This document shows positions 17,398 through 25,348 of a DNA stretch of 64,000 nt, in pieces. Source of the DNA: Chloroflexota bacterium (lineage in GTDB: Bacteria; Chloroflexota; Anaerolineae; Aggregatilineales; Phototrophicaceae); NCBI GenBank assembly GCA_028875245.1, contig JAPPEU010000039.1, forward strand, positions 18,966 to 82,965, read 5' to 3'. The notes under the pieces were generated by a model. It did not search any database and had not been told where the DNA came from. It saw only the letters and a program-made list of their open reading frames with translations. Made by a program: the position numbers and the translations under genes. Numbering within the stretch: position 1 is the stretch's first letter; each line of letters opens with the position of its first letter.

Positions 17398-18308
17398 TGC
17401 CGCTTACTGATTCTGCGTTGCAAAACGTCCTACGGATGATTCTCAAAGGCGAGCATTATCGTAAGGCAGTACTTCTACAGATCAGCGAAGACTTTCTCAA
17501 ATTCTCAGTGCAATTCTTCAAAGATGTCGTCTACGCTAAAATTGAAGGCATAGGTATTGATAAGGATTGGTACAAAGAGAATTTCCTGGATGGGAAGTAT
17601 TCGGCTAAGGATACAGCGATTTACGCGGGGTTGAACGCAAAATCGATATTCAACATCTACGGCAGTTCCACTCGCGAAGTCATTATGGAAGTAGCTCCAG
17701 CGTTTTATGATGAATTGTTACAGAGTGTTGAATCGCTCATCAGCAATGAATACGCCGGTCTCAATTTACGCCTCACAATAAACTATCGAGACGTCAGCGT
17801 TAATCTTACGTTGGAAGAAACCCTCATCGTCGTCAATACACTAGCCGCAAAGCACGCTGAAATCCGCGGCGGCGCCTGGAGCGGACTGGGCAAGCGACTC
17901 GAACTGCCGCTGATGCTCACGCTGGCGAAACTATACCAAGTCCCGTCAAGCCATTATGCTGGCAAAGGCTTGACCGGCGAATCGCGCGAGGTTGATTTCC
18001 ATTTCCTAAGCGATTCTGGCGATCAATTCTTCTGCGAAGTGAAGCTGATGGGCAAGGGCAATCCCGAAAGCGCTGACAGCACAATCGCGCGCCGATCAAA
18101 CATTTTCATCGCGCAGACTTTGTCCGATAAGAACAAGAGCCAACTGACAAATCGAGGGCATCATTGGGTGGAGTTGGGCGCGCCCGACGGCTACAAGCGT
18201 ATGTTTACCGTCTTCACCTATCTCGACATTCCCTGCGTCGAGTTCGACGGAGATCTAGACTCAGCGCTGGACGATATTATTCCACAAGTGTTTGAAGAAA
18301 TTGCCTAG
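17397..18308 (+). CDS. Type II restriction endonuclease, PD-(D/E)XK, CfrBI-like
   Basis: 303 residues, translationally coupled to the methyltransferase. A PD-(D/E)XK core is recognisable: E169 in GKRLELPL, D200 in SREVDFHFL, and E214 and K216 in FCEVKLMGKG. The segment KLMGKGNPESADS resembles what I recall of the CfrBI endonuclease family, whose partner methylase is also of the SPPY type; this family call is from memory and not verified. The N-terminal about 150 residues are helical and may bind DNA or mediate dimerisation. The first half is AT-rich like the methyltransferase, while the last third is closer to the genome average. Confidence 0.72.
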   Translation: MPLTDSALQNVLRMILKGEHYRKAVLLQISEDFLKFSVQFFKDVVYAKIEGIGIDKDWYKENFLDGKYSAKDTAIYAGLNAKSIFNIYGSSTREVIMEVAPAFYDELLQSVESLISNEYAGLNLRLTINYRDVSVNLTLEETLIVVNTLAAKHAEIRGGAWSGLGKRLELPLMLTLAKLYQVPSSHYAGKGLTGESREVDFHFLSDSGDQFFCEVKLMGKGNPESADSTIARRSNIFIAQTLSDKNKSQLTNRGHHWVELGAPDGYKRMFTVFTYLDIPCVEFDGDLDSALDDIIPQVFEEIA

Positions 18309-18317
18309 CCCCCACAA

Positions 18318-18347
18318 TTCGCCATCCTCGCCCAATCTCGTTATAAT
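18318..18347 (+). promoter_or_regulatory. Candidate promoter for the sugar ABC operon
   Basis: A perfect TATAAT at 18342-18347 with a weak TTCGCC (18318-18323) at an 18-base spacing. The predicted leader to the solute-binding protein start is about 120 bases. The -10 box is good, the -35 poor, so an activator might be needed. Confidence 0.4.
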
Positions 18348-18474
18348 CCCATCATCATCAACACAGCGTCGCCGCACCCAGCCCGCTCAGCCCAGGGAGG
18401 TGATTATCGCCATACGCATTTTGCACAATTCAGTCAGGATTTTGTTCGGACACACAGAAAACGAGGTACAGAAA

Positions 18475-19755
18475 ATGAAGAAAGCAATGCTATTCCTGTT
18501 CATCTTGGCGCTGCTGCCTGCGGGCGTGCTGGCGCAGGATATGCCCCATGCCGGCGCGGAGATCGTCGCCACTTACATGCAGTCAGGCACATACGACGTT
18601 GGCGCCGAGAATATTGAAGAAGCCTTTGAAGACGCTACCGGCATTGAAGTAGAACTGGTGGCTTTGCCTTGGGCGGTGTTGAATCAGAATCACATCACCG
18701 ATTTGACCACGGGCACGGGCGAATTTGACGTGATGTCGGGCGAATTCTGGATTGCGAGCGTCTGGGACAAGATGCTGCCGCTGGATGAATTTGTCGAGCG
18801 CGATGAATACGGCGGCGATTTCATCCCGACGATTTGGCAGCCAGGTCCCTCCGGCCACTTTGATGGCAAGCGGATCGGCATCCCGTACAGCGCCGATGCC
18901 TATGGCATCATTTACCGCACCGATATCTTTGAGGAAGCCGGCATCGCAGCTGACTGGGAGACCTGGGATGATTACATCGCCGCGCTGGACGAGTTGGCGA
19001 TGCATCTGGAAGGCACTGATATCGCGCCGAGTGTCTTCGCCTGGGGCGCCTCCGAGCAGACGCCCGCCATCTTCCTGGGCATGTACGATGGTTATCTGGT
19101 GAATGCCGATGGCAACTACGCGCTGGACGAAGATAGTGCGATCGCGGCGCTGAATCAGATGGCGAGCTTGCTGGCTTACAATCCGGAAGGCGCGACTGGC
19201 TTGAGCATTGACGAAGCTAATTCGGTGTTCTTGACCGGCAAGGCGGCGACGATGATTTGCTGGGTCAGCTTTGTGCGCGCCTCGGCGCAGAATCCGGACG
19301 CGTCCCTGGTGGTGGACAACTGGGCGACAGCGCCCTTCCCAGGCCCTGGATTCCCCTTCCTTTCGGCCTGGAATCTCTTCATTTCCGAATACAGCGAGAA
19401 TCCAGACGCGGCTTGGGAATGGGTCAAGTCTTACATCAACAGCGAGCAGGCGACGCAGCGCTTCGTTGAGCTGGGCGTGGGCTCGCCCTACTTGAGCACC
19501 TATGAAGATCCGGACTTGATGGATGCATACAGCCACGACTTTCCGAACATGGTGCACAACCTGGGCCGGGCGCAGTCTGTGCCCTGGGTATTCGAAGCCT
19601 TTGAGATCTTCTTCCGTAATACCAGCGAGTTGGTCATCGGCTCGATCAGCGCGGAAGAGGCGCTCGCCAACACGCTCGCGGGCTGGGCTGAGGTGACGGT
19701 GCCGCCGGCCCTGGTGCAATCGGCCGCGGCGCAGGGCCAGCAGCAGGATATGTAA
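18475..19755 (+). CDS. Extracellular sugar-binding protein (SBP_bac_1 type) of an ABC importer
   Basis: A 426-residue binding protein, from the ATG at 18475 with GAGG 8 bases upstream. The signal peptide MKKAMLFLFILALLPAGVLA is about 20 residues and lacks a lipobox Cys, so retention in the envelope is unclear. The mature protein has the MalE-like two-lobe pattern, with IPYSADAYGIIYRTDIFEEAG and FLTGKAATMICWVSF as typical family segments. Two permease genes follow, so it delivers a sugar or similar solute to the importer. A longer open frame from 18292 would bury the signal peptide and is rejected. Confidence 0.88.
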   Translation: MKKAMLFLFILALLPAGVLAQDMPHAGAEIVATYMQSGTYDVGAENIEEAFEDATGIEVELVALPWAVLNQNHITDLTTGTGEFDVMSGEFWIASVWDKMLPLDEFVERDEYGGDFIPTIWQPGPSGHFDGKRIGIPYSADAYGIIYRTDIFEEAGIAADWETWDDYIAALDELAMHLEGTDIAPSVFAWGASEQTPAIFLGMYDGYLVNADGNYALDEDSAIAALNQMASLLAYNPEGATGLSIDEANSVFLTGKAATMICWVSFVRASAQNPDASLVVDNWATAPFPGPGFPFLSAWNLFISEYSENPDAAWEWVKSYINSEQATQRFVELGVGSPYLSTYEDPDLMDAYSHDFPNMVHNLGRAQSVPWVFEAFEIFFRNTSELVIGSISAEEALANTLAGWAEVTVPPALVQSAAAQGQQQDM

Positions 19756-19798
19756 CCGACAGCACTGCCGACCGAGACTAAGCGCCTAGAGCGGGGCA

Positions 19799-20692
19799 AT
19801 GTTAAAGAAGCCGGCAACGTGGCACGGCAGGCACGATGTGCCTTGGCTGGTCGCCTTTGCGCTGCCGGCTTTTCTCATTGTCGTCGCGGTGCAGTTTTAT
19901 CCGCTGGCCTACTCAGCGCTGCTGTCCGTGCAGGAGTGGTCGCTGACGGAATCGCAGACGCCGCAAGGTTTTGTCGGTCTGGATAATTTCAGGCATGAAC
20001 TGGGCGACTCAACCTTTCAACGCTCGGTGCGCAACAGCGTCTTGATCACGGGCGGGGCGGTCATCCTGGAAATGCTCCTGGGCGTCTGCCTCGCTTATAT
20101 GACGATGGGCTCAAGTTGGCGCATGAGGGCGGTGCGCACGATCCTCATCGTGCCCATGGTCATCGCGCCGGTGGCCGCCGGCACGCTCTGGCGCATCCTG
20201 CTCAATTCCCGCGCCGGGCTGGTCAATCACCTGCTGAGTTTGATCGGCGTCAAGGGGCCGGAATGGCTGGCGTCGCCCGATTGGGCGATTGTGTCCGTGA
20301 TTATGCTGGATACCTGGCAGTGGACGCCATTTGTCTTGTTGGTCGCGGGCGCTGCGATCGCGAGCATTCCAACCGATCTGCTGGAGGTTGCGGCGATTGA
20401 CGGCGCCTCTCGCTGGCGGACATTCTTGCATATCGAGCTGCCGCTGCTGATGCCGCTCTTACTGCTGACGCTGGTCTTTCGGATGCTGGAGTCGCTGCTG
20501 TCGCTGGATTCAATTTATTCGCTGACATTTGGCGGCCCCGGATTCAGCACCTATACAATGACGTTTTACATTTATACGCAGGGCTTGCGCAATTTCAATT
20601 TTGGAGCGGCGGCGGCCTCTTCCTGGATGTTCATGCTCTTCGCCAGCTTGAGCATCTGGCTGGTTTTCTGGTTTCAGCGGCGGGACTGGTGA
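19799..20692 (+). CDS. ABC sugar importer permease (MalF/UgpA type)
   Basis: 297 residues with about six transmembrane helices. The cytoplasmic EAA loop that contacts the ATPase reads LEVAAIDGASRWRTFLHIELP (about residues 195-215). It follows the binding-protein gene by 43 bases and ends in a TGATG overlap with the isomerase-like gene. It would form the transmembrane channel with the second permease at 21656. Confidence 0.9.
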   Translation: MLKKPATWHGRHDVPWLVAFALPAFLIVVAVQFYPLAYSALLSVQEWSLTESQTPQGFVGLDNFRHELGDSTFQRSVRNSVLITGGAVILEMLLGVCLAYMTMGSSWRMRAVRTILIVPMVIAPVAAGTLWRILLNSRAGLVNHLLSLIGVKGPEWLASPDWAIVSVIMLDTWQWTPFVLLVAGAAIASIPTDLLEVAAIDGASRWRTFLHIELPLLMPLLLLTLVFRMLESLLSLDSIYSLTFGGPGFSTYTMTFYIYTQGLRNFNFGAAAASSWMFMLFASLSIWLVFWFQRRDW

Positions 20693-21678
20693 TGAAAATC
20701 CACGCTCTTGGCATTGATGTTCCGGACAAGAAAGTTGATGGGCGCCGCCAGATTTTAATTGACACGCTGTCGCAAGTGTGCTCGGCCGGCTTTTCGCTGG
20801 CGGAGCTGTCGATTCCCAGTCTGAACGTCATCATGAACGGTGAACTCGCGCCTCAGCGCCTGGAGGCGATCAAGAATGTCACGACGCAATTTGACCTGCG
20901 TTATTCGGTTCACGCGCCGGGGCGGGCTAATCTGGCCTTCGGCCGCGATCCTGAGCTGGAATTTCGCGTACTGGAATCCTGCCTGCGACTGACGCAGGCG
21001 GTTGGCGCGCGGATATTGGTATATCACAGTGGTTTGCAAGCAATGGACGCCGCTCGCACGGGGACGGAGGCCTTGCCGGGCGCTGATGAACTGGCGCGCG
21101 GGGCCGAGCGGGAAGTGGCCGCGCTGCGCAGGCTGGCGCCCCGGGCGGCCGATCTGGGCGTGACTATCGGCATGGAAAACGGCGATCCGCATCTTTGGGA
21201 GTACGCGGTTTTGCTGCGGGCGGGCAAGCGCCGGGAAGAACTCGCCAAATACCATGCGCGGATGCGGACGGCGGCCATTGTGGCGCAGGCCGAAGCGGTC
21301 AATCACCCGAATGTCGGCATCACGCTGGATTTGGGTCATTTGCATCTGGCGACCCATGCCTTGGGCGAAGATTATTTGGAAGCAGTCTCGGCTGCGGCGC
21401 CCTGGGTCCGGCATCTGCATATCAACGACAATTTCGGGCTGCTCGATACCGGTTACGATTCTGAATCTGACCGCTTGATTTACGGCGAAGCGGACCTGCA
21501 TCTTCCGCCGGGCTGGGCTTCAATCCCTTTCGCGGACGCCTTTGAGCGCCTGAGCGATTATGAGGGCGATATCGTTTTGGAGATCAAAGAGCGCTATCGC
21601 GATCATCTGGGCGAGGCGCTGGCAAACACGCGGCGGATTCTTCTCGATAATGGGCATGAACTCCATGAAGCGGCGTAA
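20692..21678 (+). CDS. Sugar phosphate isomerase/epimerase-like TIM-barrel protein
   Basis: A 328-residue protein of the xylose-isomerase-like TIM barrel (AP endonuclease family 2) fold. Recognisable strands include SLAELSIPSL, YSVHAPG, ARILVYHSG, GMENGDPH, NVGITLDLGHLH, WVRHLHINDN and GDIVLEIKE. The His, Glu and Asp residues in these strands probably bind a divalent metal. It starts at the ATG overlapping the permease stop (TGATG). Its place between the two permease genes suggests it converts the imported sugar, although this fold also includes nucleases. Confidence 0.8.
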   Translation: MKIHALGIDVPDKKVDGRRQILIDTLSQVCSAGFSLAELSIPSLNVIMNGELAPQRLEAIKNVTTQFDLRYSVHAPGRANLAFGRDPELEFRVLESCLRLTQAVGARILVYHSGLQAMDAARTGTEALPGADELARGAEREVAALRRLAPRAADLGVTIGMENGDPHLWEYAVLLRAGKRREELAKYHARMRTAAIVAQAEAVNHPNVGITLDLGHLHLATHALGEDYLEAVSAAAPWVRHLHINDNFGLLDTGYDSESDRLIYGEADLHLPPGWASIPFADAFERLSDYEGDIVLEIKERYRDHLGEALANTRRILLDNGHELHEAA

Positions 21679-22513
21679 GTCTTTGAGGCAGCAGTTGCTC
21701 GCCCTTGGGCATGGTTGCGTGCTGTTGCTCGCCTGCCTCGTGGTGATTGTGCCTTTGGCTTATTTGGTCATCAACAGCGTGAAATTGCCGCGCGAATTCT
21801 TGACAGTGCCGCCGACGATCTTGCCGACGGAGGTCACGCTTGAGCATTATCGGGACCTGATCGAAGACAACAAGACATTTCGTTACTTCAGAAACAGCTT
21901 GACGGTCACCCTGTGGACGACGGGGATCACGATCGTCAGCGGCGCCCTTGCCGCTTACGGGCTGGCGCGCATGCGGCTCGCCGCCCAAGTATTGGCCGCT
22001 GTGACCTTTATATTTCTTTTTATCCGCTTTTATCCGCGGGTCACGACGGTCATCCCCTTCTTTTTGGTGATGCGCGAGCTTGACCTGTTGGACACAGTCT
22101 GGGCGATTATCATCGGACAGTTGGGCATCACCATTCCATTTGTCACTTGGCTGATGCTGGTGGTCTACCAGGATATCCCGCCCGAGATTGAAGAAGCGGC
22201 GATAGTGGACGGCGCCAGCGTATGGCAGCGATTTTGGCGCGTGGTCTTGCCGATTGTGATGCCGAGCCTATCGGCCGCCGCCATATTGACAGCATTCTTG
22301 TCCTGGAATGAATTCCTGATTGCCTCGAGCGTGGCGCGGCGCAAGGCGAGTGTGCTGTCGATCGCGGTCGCGGGTTTCGTCAGCGACAAGGGCATTCAAT
22401 GGGGACCGATGGCGGCGATGAGCGTGGTGATGATTTTGCCGATGATCATCTTCGCTTTGTTCGCGCAGAAGTATCTGATTCGCGGCATCACATTCGGCGC
22501 GGTGAAGGGCTGA
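21656..22513 (+). CDS. ABC sugar importer permease (MalG type)
   Basis: About 285 residues with six transmembrane segments and the EAA loop IEEAAIVDGASVWQRFWRVV near residue 190. The C-terminus KYLIRGITFGAVKG is characteristic of MalG-like subunits. The start could be the ATG at 21656 or at 21665; both overlap the end of the isomerase gene. No ATP-binding subunit gene is present in the operon, so an ATPase encoded elsewhere must serve it. Confidence 0.9.
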   Translation: MNSMKRRKSLRQQLLALGHGCVLLLACLVVIVPLAYLVINSVKLPREFLTVPPTILPTEVTLEHYRDLIEDNKTFRYFRNSLTVTLWTTGITIVSGALAAYGLARMRLAAQVLAAVTFIFLFIRFYPRVTTVIPFFLVMRELDLLDTVWAIIIGQLGITIPFVTWLMLVVYQDIPPEIEEAAIVDGASVWQRFWRVVLPIVMPSLSAAAILTAFLSWNEFLIASSVARRKASVLSIAVAGFVSDKGIQWGPMAAMSVVMILPMIIFALFAQKYLIRGITFGAVKG

Positions 22514-22575
22514 TGTCACCCGGCGCGCCGGGCGACGCGATCCATTTGACCGCAAGCACACCGAGTACAATGAAC

Positions 22576-22603
22576 ATTGTAGGGGCGTTTCGCTGAAACG
22601 CCC
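22576..22603 (+). repeat. Short palindromic element, GTAGGGGCGTTTC type
   Basis: A perfect 9-base stem GGGCGTTTC/GAAACGCCC with loop GCT, preceded by the TAGGGG head and followed by TTCTCTTG. It matches the 1683-1709 copy over 17 bases. At the end of the ABC operon it could also serve as a weak terminator. Confidence 0.65.
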
Positions 22604-22707
22604 TTCTCTTGTATCGCCTTCAGGCGTCGCGAATTTGGCATTGCAAAGCGCCGATAATTGAGAACACTAAGGCGAACTGCACACCAGTGGTCAGGAGGCC
22701 AGGGAAA

Positions 22708-23283
22708 TTGGACAGAGAAACAGCTTACGACATCGTCTGCGAATTCGTGCAATCCATTTCGCTGCGCAAGCACATGCTGGCGGTGGAATTCGCCATGCGC
22801 GCTTACGCCGAGCATTACGGCGAAGACCCTGACTCCTGGGGGCTGGTCGGCTTGCTGCATGACTTTGATTGGGAGGTCCACCCGTCGCTGGAGCAGCACC
22901 CGATGGACGGGGCGCCGATCTTGCGCGGGCGCGGCCTGGGCGAAGAGGACATCCGCACGATCCTGAGCCACGGTCCGCTGGCGGCGGATGACCGCGTGAC
23001 ACTGCGGGACAAGGCGCTGTACGCGGTGGATGAACTGACCGGGCTGATCACGGCGGTGGCGCTGGTGCGGCCGAGCAAGGACATTCGCGATGTCAAAGTA
23101 CGCAGCATCCGCAAGAAATGGAAAGATAAAGCCTTTGCCGCCGGGGTCAACAGACAGGATGTGCTAGATGGCTGTGAAACGCTGGGCGTGGAAGTCTGGG
23201 AGTTTCATGTGCCGCTGGTCTTGAAAGCGATGCAGGATCACGCCGCCGAATTGGGACTCGACGGCGTGAAAGGGACGGGCTAG
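22708..23283 (+). CDS. HD-domain protein (predicted metal-dependent phosphohydrolase)
   Basis: 191 residues from a TTG at 22708 with a perfect AGGAGG 9 bases upstream. In-frame codons back to 22609 would add a low-complexity N-terminus overlapping the repeat region and are rejected. The HD-type metal site is seen as H22 in LRKHMLAVEFAM and the pair H51-D52 in LLHDFDWE, with a further His in ILSHGPLA. Such small HD proteins hydrolyse nucleotides or act on tRNA; the substrate is unknown. The stop codon shares CTAG with the convergent LysM gene. Confidence 0.78.
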   Translation: MDRETAYDIVCEFVQSISLRKHMLAVEFAMRAYAEHYGEDPDSWGLVGLLHDFDWEVHPSLEQHPMDGAPILRGRGLGEEDIRTILSHGPLAADDRVTLRDKALYAVDELTGLITAVALVRPSKDIRDVKVRSIRKKWKDKAFAAGVNRQDVLDGCETLGVEVWEFHVPLVLKAMQDHAAELGLDGVKGTG

Positions 23284-25166
23284 CTTCGGACGTAAACGGG
23301 CGTTCCGATTGAGGCGAAGTTAAAGAACCACTGGGCGTCGGCATTCGTCAAATTGACGCAGCCATGGCTCATTGGCGTGCCGAAATTCATGTGCCACCAA
23401 GCGCCGTGAATGGCGTAATCTTTGTAGAAGTACATCACCCATTCCACGTTGTCCAGCGAATAGCCAGGCCCGGACATGGTTTGGCTGCGCCGCTTCAGCC
23501 AGATCTTGTGATCGCCCTGTATCGTAGGAGTTGCTTTTTTCCCGGCGGAGACCCGCGCCGCTTTCTGCAATACGCCGTTTTCGTATGCGTATGCTGACTG
23601 TGTGCCGAGGACGATGACGATTTCCCGCCCATGGCCTATGCGGGGCCCAGGCTGATTCCCGATCATATCGAACCATTTCCAGGCGGCATATTCCGGGTCG
23701 TACCGCTCGACATCTTCGCGCTTGGGGATCAGCAACGTCGAGCCCACATGCAGATTGTTAGGATCAGCGAGGGCATTCAGCTTCGCAAGCGCGATCCAAC
23801 TGGTATTCAAATCGATGCCGAGCTGGGTGAGGAAATCGCCTCGCCTCACGATATAACGGCCGTGGTCGCTATGGTGCGGGGGCGCTGGAACGGGCGCCGG
23901 CGAGGATGCGGGCGCTGGAGCGGGGCTGGCGGCAGTATTCGAGGCTGCCGGCTGCGCGCTTGCCGGCGATGGCTTGAGGCGCAGTTGATTCCCTGCGTGG
24001 ATGCGCGTTGGATCCTTAATGCCGTTGATGCTCATCAGGCTGTCAACGGAAAGGCCGTAGCGCAGGGCAATCCGGAACAGCGTTTCCCCGCGTTGAACGG
24101 TATGGGAACCGGGATTCCGGGCTGGCGCCGGGTTCGGAAGGGGCGATGATGGCTCAGCCGAGGTCTGAATCTGTGGCGCTGGCTGGCTCTGCGTGGAATC
24201 CTGAGGCAGTCCGCCGGCTGGAATCTCCAACTCCTCGTCGGTGTAAATGACCGAGCGGGAGAGATTGTTAAGCGCTTTCAGATTCGCAAGCGACACGCCG
24301 TAGGCTTCAGCGATGGCGCTCAGGGATTCCCCAATTTGTACTTTGTGGATTATGCCGCTGGCCTCGACTGGCGCGCTGACATTTTCTGCTGCTGGCGCCG
24401 GGGCCGATGTCGTTGGTTCCGAAGCTGACTCGCGCTCGACAGCGGGCGTCCCATTGCCGGGGATCTCCAAAGCCTGACCGACGTAGATGTGCCCGCTCCA
24501 TATATTGTTGGCCGCTCGCAGATCGCGCAATGACAGACCGTAGGCTTCGGCGATGGAGCTCAGGGTTTCGCCATGCCACACGATGTGAGCGTTTTCGCTC
24601 GGTGTGTCATCCACACTGCTTGCGACAGGCGCGGGCTCGCTTGCGGTAGCGGGAAGCGCCAATTCATCGCCAGGATAGACCCAGCCGTAAACATTATTGA
24701 GCGTCATCAAGTCGAATACGGCGACGCCGTAAGTTTCGGCGATGCTGCCCAAGGACTCGCCCCGGCGCACAACATGGGTCTTCCCCGATGCCGCAACTGG
24801 CGGATTCTCGCCGGTTGGAATCATCAGTTCCTGCCAACTGTGAATGATGTGCGCGTCGCTGATCCCGTTGGCCGCCGCCAGATCCTGTATGGCTAACCCG
24901 TATTGCCGCGCTATCAGTCCGAGCGTCTCGCCGGGCTGGATGATATGGAAGGCGGCCGTCTGCCTCTGCGCTTGAGCCGATAGTGTCAGTAGCAGTATCA
25001 TGGCCATGACCAGCAGGCGCGCAGCCGTCGATCCAGCTTGGCCGAGCGAAAATGAAGGCTGAGTAAAATTCACAGAAAGCCGGTCGCGGTACCGCGCGAT
25101 ATTGAGGCTGCTAAGAATTGAAGCGGGTGAACGCACATTGTGATATGCTAGATTTGTGTTTGACAT
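23280..25166 (-). CDS. L,D-transpeptidase (YkuD) with six LysM domains
   Basis: About 628 residues from the ATG at 25166, preceded by GGAGG with 5-base spacing. A long N-region leads to a hydrophobic segment (about 48-66) that exports or anchors the protein. Six LysM repeats follow (first about 72-117, the others separated by Pro/Ala/Ser-rich linkers), each with the PGETLxxIAxxYG pattern; LysM binds N-acetylglucosamine polymers. The YkuD catalytic domain is C-terminal. Its motif SHGCVNL places the nucleophile at about Cys603 and the upstream His at about 587. Such enzymes make 3-3 peptidoglycan cross-links or attach proteins. The gene is divergent from the secreted repeat protein gene. Confidence 0.9.
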   Translation of the reverse strand: MSNTNLAYHNVRSPASILSSLNIARYRDRLSVNFTQPSFSLGQAGSTAARLLVMAMILLLTLSAQAQRQTAAFHIIQPGETLGLIARQYGLAIQDLAAANGISDAHIIHSWQELMIPTGENPPVAASGKTHVVRRGESLGSIAETYGVAVFDLMTLNNVYGWVYPGDELALPATASEPAPVASSVDDTPSENAHIVWHGETLSSIAEAYGLSLRDLRAANNIWSGHIYVGQALEIPGNGTPAVERESASEPTTSAPAPAAENVSAPVEASGIIHKVQIGESLSAIAEAYGVSLANLKALNNLSRSVIYTDEELEIPAGGLPQDSTQSQPAPQIQTSAEPSSPLPNPAPARNPGSHTVQRGETLFRIALRYGLSVDSLMSINGIKDPTRIHAGNQLRLKPSPASAQPAASNTAASPAPAPASSPAPVPAPPHHSDHGRYIVRRGDFLTQLGIDLNTSWIALAKLNALADPNNLHVGSTLLIPKREDVERYDPEYAAWKWFDMIGNQPGPRIGHGREIVIVLGTQSAYAYENGVLQKAARVSAGKKATPTIQGDHKIWLKRRSQTMSGPGYSLDNVEWVMYFYKDYAIHGAWWHMNFGTPMSHGCVNLTNADAQWFFNFASIGTPVYVRS

Positions 25167-25348
25167 CATATCCTCCATCTGTTGCCCGCGGCGCTTGTTG
25201 CTATAGTCACCAAAGCGCGGCGCGAAGGCAATGGCATCGGCCAAGCCGCTGGGCTGGCGAAGGGCGTTAGTCTGGCAAGCGTATGGAGAATCCGTTAAAC
25301 TTTGATTCGCAGCGTCATTTCGCGCCAAGAGCACGGGGGACCGGTGGT
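25167..25348. other. Divergent intergenic region between LysM transpeptidase and secreted repeat protein genes
   Basis: About 180 bases between two divergently read envelope genes; it should contain both promoters. No convincing -35/-10 pair was identified on either strand. Confidence 0.4.

Noticed and set aside
18292..18474. Longer N-terminus for the sugar-binding protein from 18292
   Set aside because: It would place the signal peptide inside the protein and has no Shine-Dalgarno sequence, while the ATG at 18475 has GAGG at good spacing.
18583..19719. A 378-codon minus-strand frame opposite the solute-binding protein gene
   Set aside because: The plus-strand gene has a signal peptide, MalE-like lobes and an operon partner; the minus-strand frame has none of these.
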